From Acanthopleuribacter pedis (lineage in GTDB: Bacteria > Acidobacteriota > Holophagae > Acanthopleuribacterales > Acanthopleuribacteraceae): 64,000 nucleotides of DNA. The DNA lies in assembly GCF_017377855.1 (NCBI RefSeq), contig NZ_JAFREP010000005.1:1-64000 (forward strand), written 5' to 3'. The translations under genes and the position numbers were made by a program. The notes beneath the pieces were generated by a model. That model had not been told where the DNA came from. It searched no databases and worked only from the letters and a program-made list of their open reading frames with translations. This document shows positions 52,590 to 61,578 of the stretch, piece by piece (the stretch's first letter is position 1; each line of letters begins with the position of its first letter).

Positions 52590-53696
52590 TTAGCCGACCA
52601 GGCTTAACAGGCTACCGCGTTCGCTTTGTGCTTGGCCGTTGGCGCCGTAGGTAAAGGGGGCGCCGAAGTTGCCGCCGCCGAAGTTGCCGGGGCCGCCGTT
52701 GCTAATTTGTTGCGCAATGGCGCTGGGCGGCGCATTGTTGCCGCCGGCACGGCCCAGGCTATTGGCGGCGCTAATGCCGTTGCTTGGGTTGTTATCCGTG
52801 CGATTGGCGCCGTCGAGGCCACGTGCCCCGTTCAGCCCCAGGCCGCTGCCGACAGCGGCGGTCGCTGCCTGATTTGCGTTGTTTTCGCCCGTATTGGGGC
52901 CGGTTGCTCTTTGTTCAGTAGGGCCGGTGGCGGTAGGGCCGGTCGTCGCGGGGTCGGCGGTGGGCGCTTGCGCTTGTGGCGTTGTCGCTTCTTCGCCTTC
53001 TTCAGGGTTGAGTTGTTCCTCCGCGATATCGCGTCGTGCTTGGTTGGCCATGCGGTCGGCCTGCGACGCGACCCGGCGGTCCTGGGAAGAGGGTTCGGCC
53101 GGGGCCAGGGCCGCGCGTTTAATGCGTTGCGCGCGCTGCAGGGTCGCCTCGGGATCGTTGGGAACCGAGGAGGTGTCGATTTGGACTTCGCCGCCGACCG
53201 CGTAGCGTTTGCCGTCGGGGCCGCGTTGGTAATCGTAGGTAGGACCGCCAATGGCCAAATCGCCGGCCGCCGACAAGTGCGCTTGTTCGTGGGTGCGTAC
53301 CTCGCGGTCTCTTGCCTGCAACCGGCGAACGAGATCGCGTTCCGATTCGGTCAATTCGCCGGGTTGATCGTTTTCTTCCTCATCCTCTTCGCCGCGGGAT
53401 TCGCCGCCGCTCGCGGGTTGTTGTGCCGTGGTGGGTTCGGCGGTAAAGGCGTTTTCGGTTTCGGACGTTTCCGCGTCCGCCTCGCGGTTGACACCCGCTT
53501 GGCTGATGGTGGCCTGGTCCCCGTCCTCATTGCGCAGCACGAGACCGTCCTCGGGTTCCGAGCGCCTGGGCTGGGACACGGGGGGGGCGGGAGAAAAACG
53601 ACTAAGTCCGTCATTTTTTTCCGGTGCGCGTGGGGAAAAAGTCCCCAGACCGGTGCCGCTGCTACCGGTTAAAGCCGAGGTTGTACCGAGGGTCAT
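52590..53696 (-). CDS. SprA-related putative metalloprotease
   Basis: 368 residues. A central conserved block (about 145-215) contains the zinc motif HEQAH within VRTHEQAHLSAAGDLAIGG, followed by YDYQRGPDGKRYAVGGEVQID and a DPEATLQRAQRIKRAALAPAEPS segment, which is the SprA-related/CJM1_0395-type signature. Both flanks are low-complexity: acidic Ser/Glu-rich before, Gly/Asn/Ala-rich after, ending GSLLSLVG. No signal peptide. Biological role of the family is not known to me. The start ATG lacks a strong ribosome binding site. Confidence 0.82.
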   Translation of the reverse strand: MTLGTTSALTGSSGTGLGTFSPRAPEKNDGLSRFSPAPPVSQPRRSEPEDGLVLRNEDGDQATISQAGVNREADAETSETENAFTAEPTTAQQPASGGESRGEEDEEENDQPGELTESERDLVRRLQARDREVRTHEQAHLSAAGDLAIGGPTYDYQRGPDGKRYAVGGEVQIDTSSVPNDPEATLQRAQRIKRAALAPAEPSSQDRRVASQADRMANQARRDIAEEQLNPEEGEEATTPQAQAPTADPATTGPTATGPTEQRATGPNTGENNANQAATAAVGSGLGLNGARGLDGANRTDNNPSNGISAANSLGRAGGNNAPPSAIAQQISNGGPGNFGGGNFGAPFTYGANGQAQSERGSLLSLVG

Positions 53697-53971
53697 AAGC
53701 TAAAGGTTTGCCTTTGTTGGTTTTGAGGAAGAACGTAGGCAGAGCATACGCGGATAGTTTCCTTATCGGAAGAACCAAACTGCGCCTAAAGACCCAAACG
53801 CGTTCTAACAGAGGGTGTGGCATTGTTAGAGGCAACCTGCTCTACGACCCGGCATCGGTACAGGGCCTTGTCGTGGTCACTGGTGCCGCTCCGCGCATTA
53901 GCCACCGCCTCAAAAAATGCCTCACCCCAAACATCTTTGTGTAAAAATTGGGTCATGCTTGGGGTTTGTTT

Positions 53972-54000
53972 TTGACCCAGCCTCTTGCCAGGACTATAAT
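53972..54000 (+). promoter_or_regulatory. Sigma70 promoter of the small unknown gene
   Basis: TTGACC, 17-base spacer, TATAAT: almost perfect consensus. The start would be about 60 nt before ATG 54068. Confidence 0.8.
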
Positions 54001-54067
54001 CGTAGGCGGAACCAGTACGTACTCATAAATTGTGGAAGAGTTCGCTGGTTCAGTGAGGAGGTCCGCG

Positions 54068-54442
54068 ATGATTGAACCTGGATCCATCAACGGTCTGAAC
54101 AACACGGATCGGGCCAAGTTGGATGCAAAAAAAGCCGACCGCGCGGAAAGTGGTTCGGCCAACCGTCGTTCCGGCGGCCCGGTAGCTGATTCCTTCAGCT
54201 CATCCGCGCCAAACCAAGCCGCTCCCGTTTATACCAGTGCCGGTATAACCAGTTCCTCCGCAACGAACGAGAAAGCGCAATCCGCGGCACGCCAACGGGA
54301 AGCCCAAAGTGACATTGATGCGGACGAAGCGGAATCGCTCGTCTCTAATACCTTGGCGCTTTTCGGAGCCGATAGTGAGACAGCCGCTGTTGCGCAATCA
54401 GCCGGCCTCAATGAAGCACGAGTGCTTGAGCTGATCGCCTGA
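54068..54442 (+). CDS. Small hypothetical protein
   Basis: 124 residues from ATG 54068 with GAGGAGG seven bases upstream and a consensus promoter. The first two thirds are Ser/Ala/Asn-rich and look disordered; the C-terminal 45 residues are helical (DADEAESLVSNTLALF, NEARVLELIA). The layout is loosely like FlgM-type anti-sigma factors, but no motif supports that. Own promoter and terminator make it a single-gene unit, probably well expressed. Confidence 0.65.
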   Translation: MIEPGSINGLNNTDRAKLDAKKADRAESGSANRRSGGPVADSFSSSAPNQAAPVYTSAGITSSSATNEKAQSAARQREAQSDIDADEAESLVSNTLALFGADSETAAVAQSAGLNEARVLELIA

Positions 54443-54464
54443 CGCCCTAACTGGTTTATGTTTG

Positions 54465-54500
54465 AAACGCCCTTCCATCCCCTGGGATGAAAGGGCGTTT
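54465..54500. terminator. Bidirectional terminator
   Basis: AAACGCCCTT.CATCCC / GGGATG.AAGGGCGTTT stem with a two-base loop, between convergent genes. Confidence 0.85.
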
Positions 54501-54501
54501 G

Positions 54502-55371
54502 TCATTTGGGCTTGCGGGCCGTGACGTACAGTGTACTTGCGAGGCGCTTCGCCTCCGGGAAGCGGGTTACCAAGGCGTCCGCGTATTTGATCGGAAACAA
54601 AAGCGCGGTGAGCCCGCCTTTAATGAGTGTGTAGCCGCGTGGGTAACGCAAGCCGCTTAGGACGTAGCCCCATTCGCTGAGCAGGTTGACCATGGCCGAG
54701 CAGGGGCCCGCGTGGATGCCGACGGTTACCGCCTCAAAACGACTGAAGGCCGTCGCCAGGCCTTCGTGGGTCCAGCGGCTGAAATCGGCCGGGTGCCCGT
54801 GGTAGGGAAACAGGAAGGGGGCGATGAAAAAAGCGGATCCGCCGGGTTTTAGCGTTCGAAAGGCTTCCGCGATCACCCTGTGTGGATCGCGCACGTGTTC
54901 CAGGACGACCTCGCAAACGACCCCCGCGAAACTGTTGTCCCGGAAGGGGAGTTGGTGGGCGTCCGCGACCACGTCGACGCCGGGAAAATCATCGATGTCC
55001 AGGTGAACCGCCGCCGGGTATCGGGTGACGCCGCTGCCGATAATCAGTTTGAGGTCGGTTTGGTCTATGACGGCTGCCTTGGCTAGGCGCCAGGATTTGC
55101 CCGGGAAGTATTCTGAAGAAATTACGCGGCGTAGCTGTTGCATGAAGCGGTTGGGGCGGCGGTAGCCGGCGTCCATCAGGCTGCCCTCGGTGCTTTTGAG
55201 TAACTGTTGGGTGTCGTGGTTGGTGTCGATAAAACGGAACATTCCCGCGTGTTGCTGGAAGGGGGTGTTGCAGTGGGGGCAGTGGTTTTGCTCTTGTGAA
55301 AGGTCGTTGGCGTCTAACGCTAGCGCCTGGCGGCAGTTGGTGCAGGCCAGAAGAGGTATCCATGAATGCAT
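54502..55371 (-). CDS. SAM-dependent methyltransferase with N-terminal zinc ribbon
   Basis: 289 residues from ATG 55371 (TGGAG five bases upstream); an ATG nine codons earlier has none. The N-terminus has a Trm112-like ribbon (CTNC about residue 10, CPHC near 32). The methyltransferase part has the degenerate motif I LIIGSGVTRYP, VDVVADAHQLPF, VVCEVVLEHVRDP and LKPGGSAFFIAPF. Such ribbon-methyltransferases are common among uncharacterised enzymes for quinone, tRNA or glycan modification; substrate unknown. Confidence 0.8.
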   Translation of the reverse strand: MHSWIPLLACTNCRQALALDANDLSQEQNHCPHCNTPFQQHAGMFRFIDTNHDTQQLLKSTEGSLMDAGYRRPNRFMQQLRRVISSEYFPGKSWRLAKAAVIDQTDLKLIIGSGVTRYPAAVHLDIDDFPGVDVVADAHQLPFRDNSFAGVVCEVVLEHVRDPHRVIAEAFRTLKPGGSAFFIAPFLFPYHGHPADFSRWTHEGLATAFSRFEAVTVGIHAGPCSAMVNLLSEWGYVLSGLRYPRGYTLIKGGLTALLFPIKYADALVTRFPEAKRLASTLYVTARKPK

Positions 55372-55457
55372 GCCGGCTCCATTGAGGTCACTTGCCATAT
55401 TGGTAAATAAGGCCCGACTATGCTAGCATACTTGCACTAAAACCAGTGGGGAACGGA

Positions 55458-57077
55458 ATGTCGTATGTCCTGCGCTACACCGTTGATGGAACGGAAAAAG
55501 AGTTCCCGATCAGCGGGCGGGAAATTATTGTTGGACGCGCGCCTGACTGCCATCTCGTTTTAAATCAGCCAGGTATCTCACGCCATCATTGTAAAATGAC
55601 CGTGGAAAGCGGTGGCGTCTTTATTTCCGACCTCAAATCGAAGAACGGTACCCGTGTCAACAACATTTACATCAAACGGGTGCAATTGGGGAACGGCGAC
55701 CAAATTTTAGTTGCCGAATTTATGCTGGGCTTCCACCAAGCCGGGCCTTCTACCATGCCTTTTCCGTCCGAGCCCGAGCGGCAAAGCGACCAAATGGTGT
55801 TGCTGTCCGATCAGAAAGAATTACACGAGGAAGCCGGCACCATCATCCGCCGCGTTAATGATTTTCAGGACATTATTGCGAGTAAGGATCCGCGTCAGGA
55901 TGAGGCGCAACGGATAACCACCGTTCTGATTAAGGTTGCCGAGGCGCTGATTGCCGTGAACACCTTGGATCAAATTATCGGTAAACTTATGGACCTGATT
56001 TTCGAACACCTGCCGGCGGATCGCGGCTTTTTGATGCTGCGTGACGAAAACGAACAACTGGTGCCCAAGGTGGTGCGCCACCGTGAGCATGGTGAATCAG
56101 ACAACATTGAAATTTCGCGGACCATCGCGGAAAAAGCCCTGAACGACAAGATGGCGATTTTGACCACGGACGCCCAGGTTGACCCGCGTTTCTCGGCGGG
56201 TGAGTCGATTCGGTTTTTGGGCATTAAGTCGGCGATGTGTGTGCCCTTGTTTCACAAAGAGAAAACGATTGGGATTTTGTATTTGGATTCGCCGACTTCG
56301 GCGGCCATTTTCGGGCCGAATGATCTGGACCTGCTTACCGCGATGGCCAACTTCTCCGCGGTGGGTATTGAGCAAACCCAGCTAAACGAAAAAATTCTTC
56401 AGGAAACCTCGGTGCGTCAGCGCTTGGAGCGTTATCACTCGCCCAGCATCGTAAACCGCATCCTCAAAAACATTGCCGGTGGGCAATCGGAAGGTGAGGA
56501 ATACAACCTACGGGTTCAGGAGCGTGACGTCACCATTCTGTTCGCGGACATTGTCGGCTTTACCCCGTTTTCGGAAAAATTTTCGCCGAACCGCATCGCC
56601 GAGTTATTGAACGAGTATTTTTCGGCCATGACCGAGGTTATCTTTCGCTACGAAGGCACGCTGGATAAGTACATCGGTGACGCCATTATGGCCATCTTCG
56701 GGGCCCCCAACAATATGTCCGATCACCCCTATCGCGCCGTTTGCACCGCGCTCGGGATGATGGAACAGTTGGAGGTGATCAACCGGAACAGACCGCCTTC
56801 CGAGCAATTCGCCATTCGCATTGGGCTCAACACTGGGCGCGCCGTTGCCGGCGACATCGGTTCCATTAAGCGGATGGAGTACACCGTGCTGGGAAATACC
56901 GTCAATATGGCTTCGCGGATCGAGTCGATGGCGTGCAAAGCGGGCCAGGTTGTGATTGGGGAGAACACCTACATGGCCGTAAAGGATCAGTTCGAGTGCA
57001 TCAACCTCGGGGCGATCCAGTTGAAGGGGATTAGCGAAAAAGTGAATGTTTATCGGGTTCTTGGATTTGCCAAATAG
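55458..57077 (+). CDS. FHA-GAF-class III adenylate/guanylate cyclase
   Basis: 539 residues from ATG 55458; a GTG at 55446 is in frame. FHA domain about 1-95 (ISGREIIVGRAPDCHLVL, GISRHHCKM, LKSKNGTRVNN), GAF domain about 160-320 (PADRGFLMLRDEN, GIKSAMCVPLFHKEKTIGILYLDSP), cyclase domain about 355-535. The cyclase keeps both metal Asp residues (ILFADIVGFT and KYIGDAIMAIFG), and the Asn/Arg pair of GNTVNMASRIE, so it is probably active. The FHA should read a phosphothreonine. First gene of a run with a TPR lipoprotein, a roadblock-like protein and ftsY. Confidence 0.92.
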   Translation: MSYVLRYTVDGTEKEFPISGREIIVGRAPDCHLVLNQPGISRHHCKMTVESGGVFISDLKSKNGTRVNNIYIKRVQLGNGDQILVAEFMLGFHQAGPSTMPFPSEPERQSDQMVLLSDQKELHEEAGTIIRRVNDFQDIIASKDPRQDEAQRITTVLIKVAEALIAVNTLDQIIGKLMDLIFEHLPADRGFLMLRDENEQLVPKVVRHREHGESDNIEISRTIAEKALNDKMAILTTDAQVDPRFSAGESIRFLGIKSAMCVPLFHKEKTIGILYLDSPTSAAIFGPNDLDLLTAMANFSAVGIEQTQLNEKILQETSVRQRLERYHSPSIVNRILKNIAGGQSEGEEYNLRVQERDVTILFADIVGFTPFSEKFSPNRIAELLNEYFSAMTEVIFRYEGTLDKYIGDAIMAIFGAPNNMSDHPYRAVCTALGMMEQLEVINRNRPPSEQFAIRIGLNTGRAVAGDIGSIKRMEYTVLGNTVNMASRIESMACKAGQVVIGENTYMAVKDQFECINLGAIQLKGISEKVNVYRVLGFAK

Positions 57078-57215
57078 GTGTTGTGTCTCACCGGTTGCCC
57101 CGGATTTTGGCTTTCTCTGGTCGTCGTCTTTCGTTATAAATGGGAGCAGCCTTTGTGGGTTGTACCGGTGGCCGGCTGTTGATTGCTTGCGGGAAGCCGT
57201 AAATTGGAGTTTTTC

Positions 57216-58016
57216 ATGCGTAAAGTTCTAGTCCTGTGTGTTTTGGTGGGGATGGTCGGTTGCGGCCCCCAGAAAAAGGTCGAAACGGATGTACAGCAAG
57301 AGACCCAGCAGGAATACGATTACAAAAGAGCGCTCCAGAATTATCAAATCGGCGTGAATTACCTCAACAACAATCAGGTTTTGGAAGCCGTTTCCGCGCT
57401 TGAGCAAGCTGTTCAGCAAGATCGTGGTAATTTTCGTTACCAGCACGCCTTGGGTTTGGCGTACTCCATGAACGGCGAGCTTGCCAAAGCGGAACATTCG
57501 TTAAAGCAAGCGCTGGCTATTAACCCCAACGACTCGGAAAGCTACAATTTGTTGGGTTCGATTTACGTGGATCAGGAACGGTTCGAAGATGCGGTTGCCG
57601 CGTTCCGCAAGGTGATTCGCGACAAAAACTACAGTCAGCCGAAGTTTCCCTACTACAACATGGGATTGGCGCTCCGTCGTCAAGGCCGCCTGTCCGAGGC
57701 TGTTGCCGCATTTCAGCGCGCGGTGGCCATTGACCCCGACTTTTACCGTGTCTATATTTCCCTGGCTGAAATTTACCAGGAGAACAACGACTACAAACAC
57801 GCGCTGCACTTCTATAAAAAAGCCGAACCTGGTTTTAACGACAGCGTCGACTTGCTCTACCAAATTGGTCACGCCTTCTTCAAATTGAAGCAATTCAATC
57901 AGGCCAAGGCCTACCTCGCCCAGGTTTCGATCCTCTTTCCGCCTCCTCAAATCGATCAATCCACGCAAGAAATGCTGCGTTACATTGAACTGAAACAACG
58001 CCGCGCCATGAATTAA
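57216..58016 (+). CDS. PilF/PilW-like TPR lipoprotein
   Basis: 266 residues from ATG 57216 (TTGGAG six bases upstream). Signal MRKVLVLCVLVGMVGC with lipobox Cys16. Residues about 45-245 are five to six TPR units (for example ALGLAYSMNGELAKAEHSLKQALAINP and NMGLALRRQGRLSEAVAAFQRAVAIDP). This matches outer-membrane pilotins such as PilF/PilW that help assemble the secretin PilQ, but other TPR lipoproteins look alike. The next start codon directly follows its stop. Confidence 0.75.
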   Translation: MRKVLVLCVLVGMVGCGPQKKVETDVQQETQQEYDYKRALQNYQIGVNYLNNNQVLEAVSALEQAVQQDRGNFRYQHALGLAYSMNGELAKAEHSLKQALAINPNDSESYNLLGSIYVDQERFEDAVAAFRKVIRDKNYSQPKFPYYNMGLALRRQGRLSEAVAAFQRAVAIDPDFYRVYISLAEIYQENNDYKHALHFYKKAEPGFNDSVDLLYQIGHAFFKLKQFNQAKAYLAQVSILFPPPQIDQSTQEMLRYIELKQRRAMN

Positions 58017-58370
58017 ATGGATTTTCATCACGAGTTTAGCAAAACCGTCGAGGCCTTTCCGTCGATTGAAGGGCTGATCTTTGCCGATCCCGACGGCGAG
58101 TCAATTTTGTTTGAAGCGCCGGATATGGATGGTTTTGATGTTAAACTTGCCGGTGCCAAAATGCCGATTCTGATGCAGGTCTTTGGCTGGCGCGATCTGG
58201 TCACCGCCCCGACCTTCATGGAGCTGACCTACCAAGATAAATTTATCATGGCAATTAAGTTGACACAGTTCTACAGTATCACCGTCGTCTGCCACGATTT
58301 GACGCAGCGTTTTCTCCTAAAGCGCCATCTCGAAACCTTGGCGGTTAAATTCAATCAAGAGATTTACTAA
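58017..58370 (+). CDS. Roadblock/LC7-like small protein
   Basis: 117 residues; the ATG immediately follows the preceding TAA, so translation is coupled. The order of elements, an opening helix (FSKTVEAFPSIEGLIFADPDGESILFEA as helix-strand-strand), a middle helix, then QFYSITVVCHD and a final helix, fits the roadblock/LC7 fold of MglB-like regulators. Sequence support is modest. Such proteins regulate small Ras-like GTPases in polarity and motility; the nearest P-loop GTPase here is FtsY, 28 bp downstream. Confidence 0.5.
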   Translation: MDFHHEFSKTVEAFPSIEGLIFADPDGESILFEAPDMDGFDVKLAGAKMPILMQVFGWRDLVTAPTFMELTYQDKFIMAIKLTQFYSITVVCHDLTQRFLLKRHLETLAVKFNQEIY

Positions 58371-58398
58371 TCAATATTGATCACTGGAGATCCACATA

Positions 58399-60093
58399 AT
58401 GGCTAAAGAGCCCAAGAAGGGTTTGTTCTCCTTCGGTAAAAAAGCCGAAGATGCGCCCGCGAGCGAAAGTGAACCCAAGAAATCGGGCGGCTTTTTTTCG
58501 AAATTTCGCAAAAAAGATACCGCCGAAGAGACGAGTGCGCCGCCGACCGAAAAGAAAAAACGCTTTTTTGATCGTTTCCGCAAAAAGGACCAGGCGGATG
58601 GTGTTGAAGAGGCCGTCGCGGACGCCGTTGATTCGGGCGATGGCGCCCCCGCTGTATCCGCTGAAACACCCGCTGTCCCCGATTTGGAACCTTCTTTTGA
58701 GCGCGATTCCGAACCCGCGCCCGCTCCCGTTGCCGACACCGCGCCGAGCCAGGCGCCGCTTACCTCCGAACCCGCCGCTTTTGTCGCGGAGCCCGCCGCG
58801 CCGGTTGCCGCCGAGCCCGCCGCGCCGCTTTCCTCCGAACCCGCCGCTTTTGTCGCGGAGCCCGCCGCGCCGGTTGCCGCCGAGCCGTCGGCTCCGGTTG
58901 TAACCGAATCTGAGCCCGTTGCCCCGGTTGTTGCCGAGCAAGAACCTGTTGCACCCGCGACGACTGAAGCCACCGCCGCGGCGGTGGCCGAGCCCATTGC
59001 ACCCGAGGCCGCTTCCGCCGAAACGGAAGAAGCGGCCGGTGAGGGCGATGACACTGTCGACGAGGAAGCCGGTGAGGAGAAGAAGTCGCGTTTTGGGAAT
59101 CTCTTCAAACGAAACAAAAAAGAAAAATCCGAGGACGATGCCGAGACGGAAGGTGACGATGAAGGTGCGCCCAAGAAACGGAGCTGGCTCGAAAAGCTGA
59201 AATCTGGTCTTAAGGACACCCGAGCTTCCATCGCGGGCGGTATCAACAAACTGTTCCTGGCGACGCGGCAGATTGACGACGACTTGCTCGATGAACTAGA
59301 AGAGCTGCTGATTGGTGCGGATATCGGTGTCCAAACCACCATGGACATCATCGAGAAAATTCGCCTGGAAGTCAGTCGCAAGACACTAAAGGACAGCGAG
59401 CAGCTGAAAGAGCACCTCAAAATGGAGTTACGCGCCATTTTGGATCATCTGCCGGACCGCCCGTTTAACCTGGATCACGAGCCGACTGTTGTGTTGGTGA
59501 TTGGGGTTAACGGTGTGGGGAAAACGACCACCATCGGCAAGCTGGCGCGTCTGTGGCAAATGCAAGGGAAAAAGGTGACCGTTTGTGCCGCCGATACCTT
59601 CCGTGCTGCCGCCGTTGATCAGTTGCAGGTTTGGGCTGACCGAACCGGTGTGGACATCGTGCGCAAGCCGGACTCGACCGACCCCGCCGCGGTCGTTTTT
59701 GAAGCTTTGGAGCGGATTAAGGTGACCGGCTCCGATGTATTGCTCATTGATACTGCCGGTCGCTTGCACAACAACCCCAACTTAATGAATGAGTTGGCAA
59801 AAATTCGACGCATCACAAGCAAGAGTTTCGAGGATGCCCCACACCATACCTTGCTGATTCTCGATGCGGTGACGGGTCAAAACGGGTTGCTCCAGGCCAA
59901 ACAGTTTGCTGAAAAAATCGGCATTACCGATTTGATTGTGACCAAGCTCGACGGTACCGCCAAAGGTGGTATTGCCGTCGCCATCGCCAAAGAGTTGGGA
60001 TTACCCATTCAATACATTGGTGTCGGTGAGCAGATGGACGACCTAATTACTTTCGAAAAAGGCGCTTTCGTCGATTCCCTTTTTGAGGGATAA
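58399..60093 (+). CDS. ftsY: Signal recognition particle receptor FtsY
   Basis: 564 residues. Residues 1-250 form a long charged, Ala/Pro-rich A domain with the basic KKRFFDRFRKK clusters and a 23-residue duplication. The N domain starts near 255 and the GTPase domain has GVNGVGKTTTIGKLA (G1), DTFRAAAVDQL, DTAGRL (G3), TKLDGTAKGG (G4) and GVGEQMDDLITF. It docks ribosome-nascent chain complexes at the membrane with Ffh. GGAG precedes the ATG by nine bases. Probably co-transcribed with the cyclase-TPR-roadblock genes. Confidence 0.95.
   Translation: MAKEPKKGLFSFGKKAEDAPASESEPKKSGGFFSKFRKKDTAEETSAPPTEKKKRFFDRFRKKDQADGVEEAVADAVDSGDGAPAVSAETPAVPDLEPSFERDSEPAPAPVADTAPSQAPLTSEPAAFVAEPAAPVAAEPAAPLSSEPAAFVAEPAAPVAAEPSAPVVTESEPVAPVVAEQEPVAPATTEATAAAVAEPIAPEAASAETEEAAGEGDDTVDEEAGEEKKSRFGNLFKRNKKEKSEDDAETEGDDEGAPKKRSWLEKLKSGLKDTRASIAGGINKLFLATRQIDDDLLDELEELLIGADIGVQTTMDIIEKIRLEVSRKTLKDSEQLKEHLKMELRAILDHLPDRPFNLDHEPTVVLVIGVNGVGKTTTIGKLARLWQMQGKKVTVCAADTFRAAAVDQLQVWADRTGVDIVRKPDSTDPAAVVFEALERIKVTGSDVLLIDTAGRLHNNPNLMNELAKIRRITSKSFEDAPHHTLLILDAVTGQNGLLQAKQFAEKIGITDLIVTKLDGTAKGGIAVAIAKELGLPIQYIGVGEQMDDLITFEKGAFVDSLFEG
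58763..58888 (+). repeat. 69-bp tandem duplication within ftsY
   Basis: The block starting CCTCCGAACCCGCCGCTTTT at 58763 recurs at 58832, exact over about 55 bp, and encodes two copies of a SEPAAFVAEPAAPVAAEP peptide. Confidence 0.9.
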
Positions 60094-60599
60094 ACACGCC
60101 GATGGGTTCGTGCAAAGGTCGGGTTCCGGGTTTTGTGCGAGCCGCCGGCCAGATCCGCACCCGTGAAACCGCAATGTGAGGTGGGGTAACTTTCCGCGGC
60201 TTTTTACCCGTTGCGTTGATCTGTCGCTGGTGTTTCCGTTGTTTGCGCGTTATGAAATAGATGGCGCGAATGACCCCGCGGTGATCGCCGATTTCATCGG
60301 GGTGGTTCCGGTGCTGGAATCGCACCGAAATGCGGGATTTAGGCCCAATTGGTTTTTGGGTCGGAGGGCCTTTGATCCGGTTGAAGCCTTGGTTGGGTTT
60401 TGCCGCATGCTTGAAAAAGTCGTGGAAATCTCGTCTTTTCGGTTTTCGGTTGATCGTCTTCCTGCCGCAATCTGTTGAAAGCACGCGTTTTTTAGCGGGA
60501 TCAGGCGGGTTAAATTCGAGTCGAAACCAAATTGGTAACCAGTGCTATAATGATGTGCTGGATTTTCTTTTTGGGTGTCAATGAATTTGTGGAGGGCCT
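60094..60599. other. Intergenic region with a promoter at its end
   Basis: About 500 bp between ftsY and the PilZ gene. ORFs here are not convincing. The only feature seen is the extended -10 box at 60543-60551. Confidence 0.4.
60543..60551 (+). promoter_or_regulatory. Extended -10 promoter of the PilZ gene
   Basis: TGCTATAAT, perfect extended -10, about 49 bp before ATG 60600. No good -35 box is visible. Confidence 0.6.
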
Positions 60600-60980
60600 A
60601 TGAATTCAGAACAGGCTGAATCCTGTCGGCGGCGATACATTCGCTTTCCCGCCGATACACTGGTCTGGTGGTGCAAGGACTGGGAAACCGAACCCATTGC
60701 CTTGATTGATATCAGTGCCGGTGGCATGTTGTGCGAGTTTCCCGGGGAAATTCCGCGCGGCACGAAGGTAAGCTTGCATTTTGAGTTTCCCGGTCACGAG
60801 GGGCTCATTTTTTGCCGCTGTAAGGTAGCCCATTGTCGAAAAGGTGAAGAACCCTTCTTTTTGGTCGGTATGCGTATTCTCGAACTAGAAGGGATGGACC
60901 AGGGCGAATTTATCCGCCGTTTGAAGAACGGCCTGCCGCCGGGTGAAGCAACGGAAGAAGGCGAAGGCGCCGAAATTTAA
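60600..60980 (+). CDS. PilZ domain protein (probable c-di-GMP receptor)
   Basis: 126 residues made of a single PilZ domain. Both c-di-GMP motifs are present: an Arg cluster with RxxxR spacing in CRRRYIRFPA (residues 9-18) and DISAGGM as DxSxxG. Strands GTKVSLHFEF, CRCKVAHC and FLVGMRILELE complete the barrel. A short acidic tail follows. GTGGAGGG lies just before the ATG. It has its own promoter and terminator and probably acts as an adaptor in motility or biofilm control. Confidence 0.88.
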   Translation: MNSEQAESCRRRYIRFPADTLVWWCKDWETEPIALIDISAGGMLCEFPGEIPRGTKVSLHFEFPGHEGLIFCRCKVAHCRKGEEPFFLVGMRILELEGMDQGEFIRRLKNGLPPGEATEEGEGAEI

Positions 60981-61022
60981 CAGGGTTCTCTCGGGAACCC
61001 GATCATGCCGAATCAGGCGGGA

Positions 61023-61076
61023 AAAGTCTCAGGGTCCGGACGCCGGTTCGCGGCGATCTCGGACCCGTGACTTTTT
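61023..61076 (+). terminator. Rho-independent terminator of the PilZ gene
   Basis: AGTCTCAGGGTCCG pairs with CGGACCCGTGACT (two mismatches) and is followed by five T. Confidence 0.75.
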
Positions 61077-61089
61077 AGGCGGAACCTGG

Positions 61090-61569
61090 CTACAGGTTCA
61101 TCTCGGTCTTTTTGTAGGGGACGATGTCCATGATTTCGAACGTCTTTTTCCCGGAAGGGATGGTAACCCCGACTTCGTCTTCGACCCGTTTGCCCATCAA
61201 AGCGCGTCCAATCGGGGAGCTGATGGAAATGCGGTTCATCTTCGCCTCAGCGTCCTCGGGCATGACGAGCTGGTAGGTAATCTCTTTGTCGGTGTCGATG
61301 TCTAAGACCGTAACCCTGCTTCCGTATCCCGCGGTATCCATCGGTAGCCGATCAACATCGACTTGGGCGATTTCATTGATACGGTTTTTAAGACTGCGGT
61401 ACTTGGATTGAATCAACCGTTGCCGATCCAGGGCCGCCTCGTATTCGGCGTTTTCCGACAGGTCGCCCAGGGCGGCGGCTTTGCGGATCTCTTCCGGCAG
61501 CTTGGTTTTTAACTCGTGTTCCAATTCCCTAAGGTCTTCATTTAGTCGTGAAAGCAGTTTTTTGGTCAT
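61090..61569 (-). CDS. greA: Transcript cleavage factor GreA/GreB
   Basis: 159 residues. The N-terminal coiled coil has the acidic tip in GDLSENAEYEAA (Asp and Glu that enter the RNA polymerase channel). The C-terminal FKBP-like part contains SPIGRALMGKRVEDEVGV. It rescues backtracked RNA polymerase by stimulating RNA cleavage. It lies nine bases after lpxK in the same direction, an unusual neighbour that suggests an ubiD-lpxK-greA transcript. Confidence 0.93.
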   Translation of the reverse strand: MTKKLLSRLNEDLRELEHELKTKLPEEIRKAAALGDLSENAEYEAALDRQRLIQSKYRSLKNRINEIAQVDVDRLPMDTAGYGSRVTVLDIDTDKEITYQLVMPEDAEAKMNRISISSPIGRALMGKRVEDEVGVTIPSGKKTFEIMDIVPYKKTEMNL

Positions 61570-61578
61570 AGGTGTCCC

